The position numbers and the translations under genes are program-made. A stretch of 64,000 nucleotides of DNA, from contig NZ_JBHSRF010000016.1 of NCBI RefSeq assembly GCF_042658925.1, forward strand, positions 62,001 through 126,000. Direction: 5' to 3'. Each line of letters opens with the position of its first letter. Position 1 is the first letter of the stretch. This DNA comes from Sphaerisporangium aureirubrum. Lineage in GTDB: Bacteria; Actinomycetota; Actinomycetes; Streptosporangiales; Streptosporangiaceae. The notes beneath the pieces were generated by a model. It was not told the DNA's origin. It ran no database searches and saw only the letters and a list, made by a program, of their open reading frames with translations. This document shows positions 27,093-36,143 of this stretch, in pieces.

Positions 27093-28105
27093 CGGCCGCC
27101 CTCCCCTGGCGCCGTGCTCCCTGGCGCCGTGCTCCCTGGCGCTGCCCCGGGCGTGTCCCGCGCAGCCCCACCCCGGGTGGGTGCGGCCAGGCGGACCTCG
27201 GTGCCGCCCATGGGGGCGGGGCCCACGGTGAGGGTGGCGCCGATGAGGAGGGCGCGCTCGCGCATGCCCTGGATGCCGGAGCCCTCCTGGGCCCCGCCGA
27301 CGCCGCGGCCGTCGTCGCGGACGCACAGTTCCACACCGCCGGCGACGCGGCGCAGCGTGAGCTCGACATGGCGGGCGGCGGCGTGGCGGGCGGTGTTGGT
27401 GAGGCTCTCCTGGGCGACGCGGTACAGCACGAGCTCGGTGTCCTTGTCCAGTGGGGGCAGGCCGGGTTCCAGGTGGTGGTGCACGGCGAGGCCGGGGGTG
27501 GAGAACTCGCCCGCGAGGGCCTTGAGCGCGCTGGACAGGCCGAGTTCCGCAAGGACGCCGGGGCGCAGGCGCCGGGCGATGCGGCGGATCTCGTCCAGGC
27601 CGGTGCGCGTGGTCTCCTGCACCTGGTGGATCTCCTCGCGCACCGGCTCGGGCGCGTGGTCGGCGACGCGCTTGAGCTCCAGCAGCACGGCGGTGAGGGT
27701 CTGGCCGACCTCGTCGTGCAGTTCCTGGGCGACGCGGTGGCGTTCGCCCTCCTGCGCGGACAGGGCGCGGGCGCTGCTGCCGGCGCGTTCGGCCTCCAGC
27801 CGGTCGAGCATGGTGTTGAACGTCCGGATCAGCTCGGCCACCTCGCCGCGGCCGTCCGCGGCGGGCCGTTTCCCCGGGCGCAGCAGGTCGGTGGTCGACA
27901 TGGCCCGGGTGAGCCGTTGCAGGGGGGCGAGCCCGATCCGCAGCAGCACGGCGTTGGCGACCAGCATGGCGGCCAGCCCCACCGCGAGGATCGCCGCCTC
28001 GGTGAACAGCACGGGCGTGGACACGGTGACCGGCCCGAGCAGCAGCCCGGTGGCCGCAACCAGCACCACGGCGTTCAGCAGGAAGATCCGCCAGAACAGC
28101 GACAC
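27089..28105 (-). CDS. Sensor histidine kinase (HisKA_3 type)
   Basis: 338 residues: two membrane segments near residues 5-25 and 32-58 with almost no external loop, a HAMP-like linker, HisKA_3 with the phospho-His H130 in the ERHRVAQELHDEVGQ region, and a HATPase with NTARHA and DDGRGVG. The tiny external loop suggests sensing within the membrane or cytoplasm. The C-terminus ends in a disordered GSTAPGSTAPG duplication encoded by a 15-bp direct repeat. GTG start at 28105 with GGGGGTGA upstream. Confidence 0.92.
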   Translation of the reverse strand: MSLFWRIFLLNAVVLVAATGLLLGPVTVSTPVLFTEAAILAVGLAAMLVANAVLLRIGLAPLQRLTRAMSTTDLLRPGKRPAADGRGEVAELIRTFNTMLDRLEAERAGSSARALSAQEGERHRVAQELHDEVGQTLTAVLLELKRVADHAPEPVREEIHQVQETTRTGLDEIRRIARRLRPGVLAELGLSSALKALAGEFSTPGLAVHHHLEPGLPPLDKDTELVLYRVAQESLTNTARHAAARHVELTLRRVAGGVELCVRDDGRGVGGAQEGSGIQGMRERALLIGATLTVGPAPMGGTEVRLAAPTRGGAARDTPGAAPGSTAPGSTAPGEGGR

Positions 28106-28295
28106 CGCTCACCCCCTCGTCTCCACTATGACCGTCCCCGGCCGCGCCACACCATCCGTGGCGGCACCCATATCCACCCGCCGTCTGCACGTCCTCCACC
28201 AGCGCGAATGGGTGTCGTCACGGATGGCGCCCGCCCCCCTGCCAGGGGGAGGGTGGGAAGTGCCTCACCGGCGGAGCCTTCGGGGGGAGGAACCA

Positions 28296-28562
28296 ATGGC
28301 GCACACCGACGACCGCATCCGTACCGATCTCGCGGCGCGGCCGGACCACGGCGCCACGCCCTCCGGCCAGGTTCCGCCGGGGAGGCGCCAGCGCACCTGG
28401 CTGCTGCTGGTCCTCGCCGCCGGCCTGACCCTGCTGACCGTGGGCCTGCTGCGCGGCCACGGCCCGCTGATCGCGACCGGCCTCATCCTGGCCGGCGTCG
28501 TCGAATGCCTGCTCAACCGCCACCGGCACCCCACGAGGTCCGGGCGGCACCACCGGCTCTGA
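28296..28562 (+). CDS. Small two-helix membrane protein
   Basis: 88 residues, with an N-terminal polar segment and two hydrophobic stretches (about 34-49 and 54-67) and a His/Arg-rich end. ATG 28296 has GGGGGGAGG at 28282-28290. Divergent from the two-component operon, so it is a candidate target of it. No family is recognised. Confidence 0.65.
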   Translation: MAHTDDRIRTDLAARPDHGATPSGQVPPGRRQRTWLLLVLAAGLTLLTVGLLRGHGPLIATGLILAGVVECLLNRHRHPTRSGRHHRL

Positions 28563-28664
28563 CGCACGCGACCCGCCACCGCCCGCCCACGCCACGAGGA
28601 GAACCCATCCACCCGAGAGCAGCGAGCACGACGCCGACCCGCCGCACCTGGAAGGTGGTGACCC

Positions 28665-29897
28665 GTGGGACATGCTGACACTCTGCTCGCCATGGGCGGC
28701 GCCTTCCTGGCCGCCGCGCTGCTCGCCCGGCTCGGTCGCCGGATCGGGCTGCCGACCATCCCGCTGTTCATGCTCGCGGGGATCCTGCTCGGGCCGCACA
28801 CCCCGGGCCTGGTGCTCGTCCGGGACGCGCACGAGTTCGAGATGTTGTCGGCGCTCGGGCTGGTGCTCCTGCTGTTCTACCTGGGGCTGGAGTTCCATCT
28901 GGACGACCTCAGGAGCGGCGGGCGACGGCTGCTGGCCGCCGGGGGCGTCTACCTGCTGCTGAACGTCGGCGCGGGGCTCGGGTTCGGGTTCGTGCTCGGG
29001 TGGGGGGCGCGGGAGGCGCTGGTGCTGGCCGGGGTGCTCGGCATCTCGTCGTCGGCGATCGTCACCAAGATCCTCATCGACCTGGGGCGCATCGGGAGGC
29101 CGGAGACGCGCCTCATCCTCGGCGTCATCGTCGTGGAGGACATCTTCCTCGCCCTGTACCTCGCGGCCCTCCAGCCCGTGCTCAGCGGCGCCCAGGGGGC
29201 CGTGGAGACGGCCACGCAGGCCGGCAAGGCCTTCGGCTTCCTCATGGTGCTCGCGGTGGCCGCCAGGTACGGCACCCGGCTGTTCGGCCGCCTGATGGCG
29301 GTGCGGGACGACGAGCTGCTGGTCATCAGCTTCCTCGGCGCCGCCGTCCTGATCGCGGGGATCTCCGAGTGGCTGGGCGTCGCCGACGCCATCGGCGCCT
29401 TCATGGTCGGCCTGATCCTCGCGGGCACCTCCTCCGGGCCGCGGATCCGTGAACTGGTCCACCCGCTGCGGGACGCCTTCGCCGCGATCTTCTTCTTCGC
29501 CTTCGGACTGTCCATCGACCCCGGCGACGTCGCCTCGGTGGCCGCCCTGGTGGCGGCGGCCGCCGCGCTGACCGTCGTGATGAACGTGGCCGCCGGGCTG
29601 ATCGCGGCCCGGCTGCACGGCTACGGCGCGCGTCCCGCCGCGGACATCGCCACCATCCTGCTGGCCAGGGGGGAGTTCGCGCTCATCCTGGGCGCGATGG
29701 CCGCGGGCGCCGGACTCGACCGCCGGCTCGCCCCGTTCATCGCGGGCTACGTGCTGGTGCTGGCCGTCCTCGGCCCGGTCGCGGCGGGTCAGGCGCACCG
29801 GCTCGCCCGCCTGCTGCGGGCCAGGCGCTCCTCCCGGCACACGGAGGAAACGCGTTCGCCCATGTCAGCGGCCGAACGATATCCGGCGGGGCGTTAA
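28665..29897 (+). CDS. CPA2-family Na+/H+ or K+/H+ antiporter
   Basis: 410 residues, about 12 transmembrane helices, Na_H_exchanger domain. The LGLEFHLDDL, ISSSAIVTK and VEDIF segments and the GVADAIGAFMVGL helix match the KefB/KefC-like core with acidic ion-binding residues in the membrane. No RCK/TrkA-N nucleotide-binding domain is present, unlike full KefB. GTG 28665 has GGAAGGTGG at 28650-28658. It would exchange a monovalent cation for protons. Confidence 0.88.
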   Translation: MGHADTLLAMGGAFLAAALLARLGRRIGLPTIPLFMLAGILLGPHTPGLVLVRDAHEFEMLSALGLVLLLFYLGLEFHLDDLRSGGRRLLAAGGVYLLLNVGAGLGFGFVLGWGAREALVLAGVLGISSSAIVTKILIDLGRIGRPETRLILGVIVVEDIFLALYLAALQPVLSGAQGAVETATQAGKAFGFLMVLAVAARYGTRLFGRLMAVRDDELLVISFLGAAVLIAGISEWLGVADAIGAFMVGLILAGTSSGPRIRELVHPLRDAFAAIFFFAFGLSIDPGDVASVAALVAAAAALTVVMNVAAGLIAARLHGYGARPAADIATILLARGEFALILGAMAAGAGLDRRLAPFIAGYVLVLAVLGPVAAGQAHRLARLLRARRSSRHTEETRSPMSAAERYPAGR

Positions 29898-30002
29898 TTC
29901 GTTGCCGATCGATCTGCAATGCCACACGATGCTAATTAAAGGAATTCACCACCCGCTCCAGAAAGCCGCCCCATCCTTTTCCTGCCGTGAAGGGAGAAAA
30001 CC

Positions 30003-30155
30003 ATGTTCGCGGCAGTTTTCATCCTGCTGGCCATGGTCGTCACGGTCGTGCTGTTCGAGATCACCGTGAACAACCGCCCGCGGCGCCGCCGCCCGCCGTC
30101 CGGCACGGGCGTCCGCCCGGAGGCCGTCCTGCCCGAACCGGCCGAGGCCCGCTGA
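30003..30155 (+). CDS. 50-residue membrane protein
   Basis: ATG 30003 with AAGGGAG at 29988-29994; stop TGA at 30153-30155. One hydrophobic helix (about residues 3-20) is followed by an Arg/Pro-rich tail (NNRPRRRRPP) and an acidic end, giving an N-out or N-in single-pass topology. G/C third positions support translation. It may form a unit with the antiporter gene 105 bp upstream. Unknown function. Confidence 0.6.
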   Translation: MFAAVFILLAMVVTVVLFEITVNNRPRRRRPPSGTGVRPEAVLPEPAEAR

Positions 30156-30221
30156 TTCCGTTCAAGGCTCCCCGGCCCGGGGCGTTCCCCTGCTGATCAC
30201 TGAAGCGATAGCCTCGGCGGC

Positions 30222-30656
30222 ATGTCGTTCTTCGACTACCTTCTGCTCTGGCTGCACATCGCCTTCGCGATCTTCGCCCTCGGGCCGGCGACCGCGGCCG
30301 CCATGTTCACCCCGAGGTACATCCGCGCCAAGGACGTCGCCGTGTTGCGGTTCCTGCACCGCAACACGCGCGTCTTCGGCCTTCTCACCATCGGCGTGTT
30401 CCTGTTCGGCCTGGCGCTCGGCCGCCAGGCCCTGGCCAAGCCGTACCTCTCGGTGTCGATGACGCTGTTCATCGTGGGGGCGGTGCTGCTGGTCATGATC
30501 GACCGTGACCAGCGCACCGCCATCCGCGTGTTGTCCACCGAGACGCCCGAGGACGACGCCAAGGTGCAGACCGGCCGCATCGCCATGCTCGGCTCGATCA
30601 TGGCGCTGATCTGGCTGGTGATCCTCGTGCTGATGGTGTGGTTCAACCCGCGATGA
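30222..30656 (+). CDS. Four-helix integral membrane protein (DUF2269-like)
   Basis: 144 residues with four hydrophobic segments (about 7-28, 50-66, 77-92, 120-140). The opening FFDYLLLWLHIAFAIFALGP and the RR/DR loops resemble DUF2269 proteins, but I assign this with reserve. No Shine-Dalgarno; TAGCCT at 30209-30214 lies 7 nt before the ATG, so leaderless initiation is likely. The function is unknown. Confidence 0.72.
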   Translation: MSFFDYLLLWLHIAFAIFALGPATAAAMFTPRYIRAKDVAVLRFLHRNTRVFGLLTIGVFLFGLALGRQALAKPYLSVSMTLFIVGAVLLVMIDRDQRTAIRVLSTETPEDDAKVQTGRIAMLGSIMALIWLVILVLMVWFNPR

Positions 30657-30665
30657 GGAACGAGG

Positions 30666-31805
30666 TCAGCCGAGCGCCTGGCTGAGGTCGGTGAGCAGGT
30701 CGCTGATCGACTCGATGCCCACCGACAGGCGCACCAGATCGCCGGGCACCTCCAGGGCCGACCCGGCGACCGAGGCATGCGTCATGCGCCCGGGGTGCTC
30801 GATCAGCGACTCCACCCCGCCGAGGGACTCGGCGAGCGTGAACACCCGCGCCCGGTCACAGACGTCCACCGCCTCCTGTTCCCCTCCCGCGACACGGAAC
30901 GACACCATGCCGCCGAACCTGCGCATCTGCTTGGCGGCCACCTCGTGCCCCGGGTGCGAGGCGAGACCCGGGTAGAACACCTCGGTGACCCGGGGATGCG
31001 ACAGCAGCAGGTCGACGACCCGCTCGGCGTTGTCGCAGTGGCGGTCCATGCGCACCGCGAGCGTGCGCACGCCGCGCAGGGTCAGCCACGCGTCGAACGG
31101 CCCCGCGACCGCGCCCATCGCGTTCTGGTGGTACGCCAGCCGCTCGCCGACCTCCTGGTCGCGGGCCACCAGCGCGCCGCCGATCACGTCGGAGTGGCCG
31201 CCCATGTATTTGGTGGTGCTGTGCACGATCACGTCGGCGCCGAGGGCCAGCGGCTGCTGGAGGTACGGCGTGGCGAAGGTGTTGTCCACCACGAGCAGCG
31301 CCCCCGCGGCGTGCGCGATGCCGGCGAGGGCCTCGATGTCGGCGATGCCGAGCAGGGGGTTGGTCGGGGTCTCCACCCAGATGAGCTTGGTGTCCGGGCG
31401 CACGGCCGCCCGCACCGCGTCCAGATCGCCGAGCGGCACCGGGTCGTGGTGCAGCCCCCAAGGCTCGTAGACCTTGTCGAACAGGCGGAACGTGCCGCCG
31501 TAGGCGTCACCGGGGATGATCACGTGGTCGCCGGGACGGCACAACGCGCGCAGCACGGCGTCCTCGGCGGCCAGGCCGGACGCGAACGCCATCCCCCGGG
31601 TGCCACCCTCCAGGGCGGCCACGCACTCCTCCAGGGCGGTCCTGGTGGGGTTGGCCGAGCGGCTGTATTCGTAGCCCTCACGCAGCCCGCCGACGCCGTC
31701 CTGCTTGTAGGTGGAGACCGCGTAGATGGGCGGCACCACCGCGCCGGTCCGCGGGTCGGGGTCCTGGCCTGCATGGATGGCCAGAGTCTCGAAACCTTCA
31801 ATCAT
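30666..31805 (-). CDS. metB: Cystathionine gamma-synthase / gamma-lyase family enzyme
   Basis: 379 residues, fold-type I PLP enzyme of the Cys/Met family. The PLP lysine is K199 in HSTTKYMGGHSD; YSRSANPTRTALEE and the C-terminal SLGGVESLIEHP are family signatures. With cbs at 36.2 kb it can link homoserine esters, cysteine and homocysteine by transsulfuration. Synthase versus lyase cannot be decided from the sequence; metB is used by analogy to mycobacterial Rv1079. No Shine-Dalgarno; a TAGCGT box ends 6 nt before ATG 31805. Confidence 0.9.
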   Translation of the reverse strand: MIEGFETLAIHAGQDPDPRTGAVVPPIYAVSTYKQDGVGGLREGYEYSRSANPTRTALEECVAALEGGTRGMAFASGLAAEDAVLRALCRPGDHVIIPGDAYGGTFRLFDKVYEPWGLHHDPVPLGDLDAVRAAVRPDTKLIWVETPTNPLLGIADIEALAGIAHAAGALLVVDNTFATPYLQQPLALGADVIVHSTTKYMGGHSDVIGGALVARDQEVGERLAYHQNAMGAVAGPFDAWLTLRGVRTLAVRMDRHCDNAERVVDLLLSHPRVTEVFYPGLASHPGHEVAAKQMRRFGGMVSFRVAGGEQEAVDVCDRARVFTLAESLGGVESLIEHPGRMTHASVAGSALEVPGDLVRLSVGIESISDLLTDLSQALG

Positions 31806-32005
31806 GACTCAACGCTATCGCCATCCCCCTGAGGCCGTGCCCGTGTCACCCGGCTACGGCGAAAGGACGAGACCAGGATCCGCCCCCGGTCCGATGGCAA
31901 CACCCCCCGCTCCCCCTAGGGTCGGCGTCACGGGAGGTGATCGCGCCGCCGAGCCGTCCGTCGGCGGGGCCCACCCGCGACGGTCTCACAACGGAGTGAC
32001 CAAGC

Positions 32006-33532
32006 ATGCTGGACGTCTTAGCAAGACTCACCACACGCCACGCGTGGTGGGTCCTAGCCGCCTGGACGGCCGTCCTAGCCGCCACATTCCCAGCCTGGCG
32101 AGACGCCCTCCTCGTCCCCCTCGGCCCCGACGGGAGCCTACTCGGATCAGGCGGAGGACCCTTCCTCGGGACGGACGCGGGGGTGCCCGGAGCGGACGGG
32201 GGTCTGCTCGGAGCAAGCGGGGGGGCGTCCGGAGGGGATGGGGCGCTCGGAGCAGGCGGGGGGACGCTCGGGGTCGATAGGGGGACGCTCGGGGCAGGCG
32301 GAGGGCTGCTCGGAGGGGAAGGGCCGTCTGGAGCAGGCGGGGGGACGCTCGGGGCCAGTGGGGAGCCCGGGGCGGGCGTGGCGCGGGGGGCGGACGGAGG
32401 GTCGCCGGAGGCCGGGCAGGCGCTGTTCGGGGGTGCGTCCGGGATGGCGGGGGCCGGGGTCGCGCTGCTGGCGCTGGCCGGGTTCCTGCGGTCGCCGCTG
32501 GCGGTGGCGGCCGTGGTGGTCACATCGCTGGTCGCGAGGGCGGTCGCCGCGACCGGGCTGGGGGCGCTGGGGCTGGCCTCGCCGCCCGCCCTGTTCGCGT
32601 ACGGGACGGCCGCCATGGGCGCCACCGTGCTGGTCCACCGGTTCCGGGAGCGGCTCGTCTCGGGGGACCAGCCGGACGACGCAGTGCGCACCGCGCTGGA
32701 ACGGACAGGCTGGGTGATCGCGACGACCTGCGCGGCCTGGGCCGTCTCCTGCGCCGCGCTGCCGCTGGCCGACGGGGGCACCCGCGGGCTCGGCCCGGCG
32801 CTCGCGGTGACGGCCGCGGCCGCCGCGCTGGTACCGCTCACGCTGCTGCCCGCCCTGCTCTCGGTGCTCGGCCACGGACCCGCGTGGCCGTCCCGGCGGC
32901 GGCGCGTCGGCGACCCCCCACCGGCCACCGCCCGCCTCGGCCGGGCCGTGGCCGCCCGCCCCCGCCGCTGGACGTTGCTCGCGGCTGCCCTCGTAGCCGC
33001 GCTGAGCGCCATCGGGGCCCTGCTGGTGCCGGACCCGCCGCCCTCGGTGGTCGTCGCCGTGGCCGGCGTGCTGACCGCGCTGGTGCTGGCGCTGGTGCTG
33101 CGCAGCCTGATCTCGCCGGTGTACGTCACAGCAGGCGCCCTGCTGGTCGCGTGGGGCGCGGGCACGGTGGCCGTGGCCCCGGGATGGCAACTCTCGGTGT
33201 TCTTCCTCACCCTGGTCACGAACGTCTGCGCCGCCCTGCTGGTGCTGTCCCGAGTACAGGAAACCGCCCGCAGCGGCCGAGGCCCCCACGCCTGCGCGGC
33301 CCTCGCGGTCAAATACGCCGGCCCCCCCGCCCTGGCAGTCCTCCTCCTCACCGGAGCCCTAACCGCCGGCGCCTACGACCTGCTATCCGGCGTAATCCTG
33401 GCCGTAGGCGGCACCGCCCTCTCCCTCGTGATAGTCCCCGGCCTAGCCGCCCTCCTAGGCAGCCGCGCCTGGTGGCCCGACACCGCCCCCTCCCCACCCC
33501 CCACCCCCGTCAAAATCCCAACCCCCCACTAA
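32006..33532 (+). CDS. Degenerate MmpL/RND-like membrane protein with Gly-rich insert
   Basis: 508 residues. The start (MLDVLARLTTRHAWWVLAAW) and the helix-loop pattern HRFRERL..DDAVRTALERTG match MmpL proteins, which are usually about 700 residues. Both large extracellular porter loops are gone: the first is replaced by about 95 residues of Gly-rich repeats (GAGGGTLG-type) and the second by a short PDPPPS turn. The Asp-Tyr pairs that relay protons in TM4 and TM10 are absent. Codon 5 is TTA, and CTA codons are frequent at both ends. ATG 32006 has GGAG at 31993-31996. Transport activity is doubtful. Confidence 0.75.
   Translation: MLDVLARLTTRHAWWVLAAWTAVLAATFPAWRDALLVPLGPDGSLLGSGGGPFLGTDAGVPGADGGLLGASGGASGGDGALGAGGGTLGVDRGTLGAGGGLLGGEGPSGAGGGTLGASGEPGAGVARGADGGSPEAGQALFGGASGMAGAGVALLALAGFLRSPLAVAAVVVTSLVARAVAATGLGALGLASPPALFAYGTAAMGATVLVHRFRERLVSGDQPDDAVRTALERTGWVIATTCAAWAVSCAALPLADGGTRGLGPALAVTAAAAALVPLTLLPALLSVLGHGPAWPSRRRRVGDPPPATARLGRAVAARPRRWTLLAAALVAALSAIGALLVPDPPPSVVVAVAGVLTALVLALVLRSLISPVYVTAGALLVAWGAGTVAVAPGWQLSVFFLTLVTNVCAALLVLSRVQETARSGRGPHACAALAVKYAGPPALAVLLLTGALTAGAYDLLSGVILAVGGTALSLVIVPGLAALLGSRAWWPDTAPSPPPTPVKIPTPH
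32018..32020 (+). promoter_or_regulatory. In-frame TTA codon (codon 5)
   Basis: TTA is very rare in GC-rich actinomycetes, where translation of TTA-bearing genes can depend on the developmental tRNA bldA. Placement at codon 5 is typical for genes controlled this way. Seen directly; control is inferred. Confidence 0.6.
32180..32400 (+). repeat. In-frame Gly-rich coding repeats
   Basis: Units of the type GGAGCAGGCGGGGGGACGCT recur imperfectly (near 32241, 32297 and 32330), encoding GAGGGTLG, GAGGGLLG and related units. They occupy the place of the first periplasmic domain of the MmpL-like protein. Confidence 0.7.
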
Positions 33533-33748
33533 CCCACCCAAGCACCCCCGCTCCACCCCAGTCCGCTCCGCCTCAACCCAGTCCGCTCCGCCTCAACCCG
33601 GTCCGCCTCAACCCAGTCCGACCCGACCCGGTCCTCCCCACTCCGACCAGGTCCGCCCCGCCCCGCCCCGGCCCAGGTCCGAATCGCCCCGTTCACCCCG
33701 GTCCACCCCGGCTCCCCGACCGCCCCGGCTCTCGCCATGCGTCTTCCC

Positions 33749-33800
33749 GGCGCCGCGACGGCGAGACGCGGTACGGCGAAATCGGCGCCGTCGTACGGCG
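33749..33800 (+). repeat. Repeat B, copy 1
   Basis: Starts GGCGCCGCGACGGCGAGACG and ends GGCGCCGTCGTACGGCG. Contains the perfect palindrome CGGCGCCG. First element of long unit 1. Confidence 0.85.
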
Positions 33801-34125
33801 AGAAGCCCGCCACGGGTCACCAGGGATAACAGACGTTAAGGGATCAACAACGTCAAACCCTTCTCCGGCCGGGGTGGATGGACCCACCCGTTGTCGACTC
33901 CCACCATGTCGATCACAGCCCACCCGATTCCCGGGATATCCAGCACCGCACGTAGACATCACCCCGCGAGAGTGAGCGGCCCCGGGGGGCACGTTCGCAC
34001 GGTCCCCATCAACGCACGTGGACATCCCCCAGGGGCGCGGGCACCCGCCACAACCCGCACGACCCGGGCGGGCGTCCCAACCGTCCAGGACGTCCTCTCC
34101 CGGCCTGCTCAAGACGTCCTCTTCC
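33749..34125 (+). repeat. Long direct-repeat unit 1 (377 bp)
   Basis: B element, then a conserved block (GTCAAACCCTTCTCCGGCC at its centre, GTTGTCGACTCCCACCATGT after it), then two 65-bp subunits (cores at 33947 and 34013) and a GGGCGGGCGTCCCAACCGTC end. It differs from the next unit mainly by one missing 65-bp subunit. Confidence 0.85.
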
Positions 34126-34565
34126 GGCGCCGCGACGTCGAGACGCAGCACAACGAAAACGGCGCCGTCGTACGGCGGAAAACCTGCCATGGGTCACGAG
34201 AGGTAGCAGACGTTAAGGGATCAACGACCTCAAACCCTTCTCCGGCCGGGGTGGATGGGCCCACCCGTTGTCGACTCCCACCATGTCGAGCACAGCCCAC
34301 CCGATTCCGGGGATATCCAGCACCGCACGCAGACGTCACCCCGCGAGAGTGAGCACCCCGGGGCCACCTACACACGGTCCCCATCATGCACATAGACGTC
34401 ACCTCACGAGAGTGAGCACCCCGAGGGCCACGTTCACACGGTCCCCATCAACGCACGTGGACATCACCCCAGGGGCGCGGGCACCCTCCACAAACCGCAC
34501 GACCCGGGCGGGCGTCCCAACCGTCCAGGACGTCCTCTCCCGACCTGCTCAAGACGTCCTCTACC
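34126..34565 (+). repeat. Long direct-repeat unit 2 (440 bp)
   Basis: Same order as unit 1, starting with a B element (34126-34176), but with three 65-bp subunits whose cores lie at 34324, 34387 and 34452. Confidence 0.85.
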
Positions 34566-34960
34566 GGCGCCGCGACGGCGAGACGCAGCACGGCGAAAAC
34601 GGCGCCGTCGTACGGCGAGAAACCCGCCATGGGTCACCAGGGGTAGCAGACGTTAGGGATCAACAACGTCAAACCCTTCTCCGGCCAGGGTGGATGGGCC
34701 CACCCGTTGTCGATTCCCACCATGTCGACCACAGCCCACCCGATTCCCCGAATATCCAGCACCGCACGCAGACGTCACCCCGCGAAGGCGACCGCCCCGG
34801 AGACCACGTACACGCGGTCTCCATCAACGCACGTAGACATCACCCCGCGAAGGCGACCGCCCCGGAGACCACGTACACGCGGTCTCCATCAACGCACGTA
34901 GACATCACCCCGCGAAGGCGAGCGCCCCGGGGGGGTGACATCTCGCCAGGTGTGTGATTT
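34566..34960 (+). repeat. Long direct-repeat unit 3
   Basis: B element at 34566-34617, the same central block, and three 65-bp subunits with cores at 34763, 34828 and 34893. The last two subunits are almost identical, so their duplication is recent. The unit breaks off in a G-run near 34930. Confidence 0.85.
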
Positions 34961-35049
34961 CCGCTGCGGCAGTCATGAATGCGCTGCCCTCAGTGCCAGG
35001 CGGCCGACCATCGACACCCTTCACGAAGCTCCCCAGGAGTCACACCACT

Positions 35050-35260
35050 CCCGGGACGTCCCCCCCGGGGAGCCACGTTCACACCATCCCCATCAACCCG
35101 CGTGAACGTCCCCCCGCGAACGTCAACGCCCTGGGGGCCACGTACACGCGGTCTCCATCAACACACGTAGACATCACCCCACGAAGGTGAACGCCCCGGG
35201 GACCACGTGCACGCGGTCCCTCAACGCACCTGCACGTCACCCCGCGAGGGCGGGCGCGCC
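35050..35260 (+). repeat. Fourth cluster of 65-bp subunits
   Basis: Three diverged subunits with cores at 35097, 35162 and 35225 stand without the central block of the long units, so they mark a decayed copy. Confidence 0.7.
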
Positions 35261-35287
35261 ACGACCCTGCACGACCCGGGCGGACGT

Positions 35288-35537
35288 CCCGTCCGTCCAG
35301 GACATTCCCTTCCGGCCTGCTCAGAGCATCCTCTTCCGGCGCCGCGACGGCGAGACGCAGTACGGCGAAAACGGCGCCGTCGTACGGTCAGCAACCGGCC
35401 AGCCCGGGCGGACCCGTCCGTCCAGGACATTCTCTTCCGGCCTGCTCAGAGCATCCTCTTCCGGCGCCGCGACGGCGAGACGCAGTACGGCGAAAACGGC
35501 GCCGTCGTACGGTCGGCAACCGGCCATCCTCGATCAC
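35288..35537 (+). repeat. 125-bp tandem duplication carrying B copies 4 and 5
   Basis: GTCCGTCCAGGACATT, a TTCCGGCCTGCTCAGAGCAT segment and a full B element (35338-35388 and 35463-35512) occur twice in tandem at a distance of exactly 125 bp. Confidence 0.85.
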
Positions 35538-35601
35538 CACCATCCCTCCGATGGGGTTGGAGGAGACTTTCGTTCAAGTTGAGTCCCAAGGCCGCGAGGA
35601 G

Positions 35602-35686
35602 CCCGGCAGGCTCGGAGGTGCGGGGGTGTCCCCCGCTGAACACAGCACTTGCGGCTTCCGCGCGAAGCGCGCCACCGGCAAGGACC
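35602..35686 (-). repeat. Dispersed repeat A, copy 2 (reversed)
   Basis: Contains the invariant hairpin (35620-35636 reads GCGGGGGTGTCCCCCGC, the complement of the form in copies 1 and 4) and the arms around CGCGCGAAGCGCGC. Confidence 0.85.
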
Positions 35687-35744
35687 ATTCCCGGGCGGCG
35701 CACACACGACCGTCCCGGCCGCGACCCCGTTGCCACCTTGATCA

Positions 35745-35796
35745 CCGTACGGCGGCGCCGTGTTCGCCGTACCACGTCTCGCCATCGCTGCGCCGG
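35745..35796 (-). repeat. Repeat B, reversed copy
   Basis: CCGTACGGCGGCGCCG at its start and CGCCGG at its end mirror the forward copies; it lies about 60 bp from repeat A copy 2, so A and B travel together. Confidence 0.75.
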
Positions 35797-35964
35797 AGAG
35801 AGACCGTGCGGTGACGAGGGGGGCGTCCGCCGCCGGGGTGGGCGCGTGGAGTAGATGTGTGCCGTGGGGTGGGGGTGAGCGCGTGGGGTATGCGTGCGCG
35901 CGTGGGGAGGTGAGCGCGTGGGTGTGGGTGGGACCTCTCGGAGGAGTTCCAAGGCCGCGAGGAG

Positions 35965-36048
35965 CCCGGCAGGCTCGGGGGTGCGGGGGTGTCCCCCGCT
36001 GAACACAGCCCTTGCGGCTTTCGCGCGGAGCGCGCCTCCGCAAGGACC
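35965..36048 (-). repeat. Dispersed repeat A, copy 3 (reversed)
   Basis: Invariant hairpin at 35983-35999. The outer arms CCTTGCGG / CCGCAAGG are perfect here, making this the best-paired copy. Confidence 0.85.
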
Positions 36049-36112
36049 GTTTCCGGGGGCGCCCGCGCACGTCGGGTTGCCCGCTGTAACGGCGGAGCCA
36101 GAAGAAAGGAAT

Positions 36113-36143
36113 CGCCTGGACGGACGCGATGTCCGTCCAGGCG
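36113..36143 (-). terminator. Intrinsic terminator of cbs
   Basis: A perfect 13-bp stem (CGCCTGGACGGAC, 36113-36125, with its complement at 36131-36143) and a 5-nt loop, 35 bp after the cbs stop. On the minus strand it is followed by ATTCCTTTCTTCT, a usable U-rich tail. Confidence 0.8.

Noticed and set aside
33891..34957. Repeated open frames that would encode similar His/Thr/Arg-rich proteins
   Set aside because: They arise because the long repeat units happen to stay open; there are no start signals, no codon preference and no sensible fold.
34300..35240. Possible CRISPR array from regularly spaced CAACGCACGTAGACATCAC segments
   Set aside because: The intervals between them are as conserved as the segments themselves, the full 65-bp unit repeats, spacing varies (63-66 bp) and no cas gene is present.
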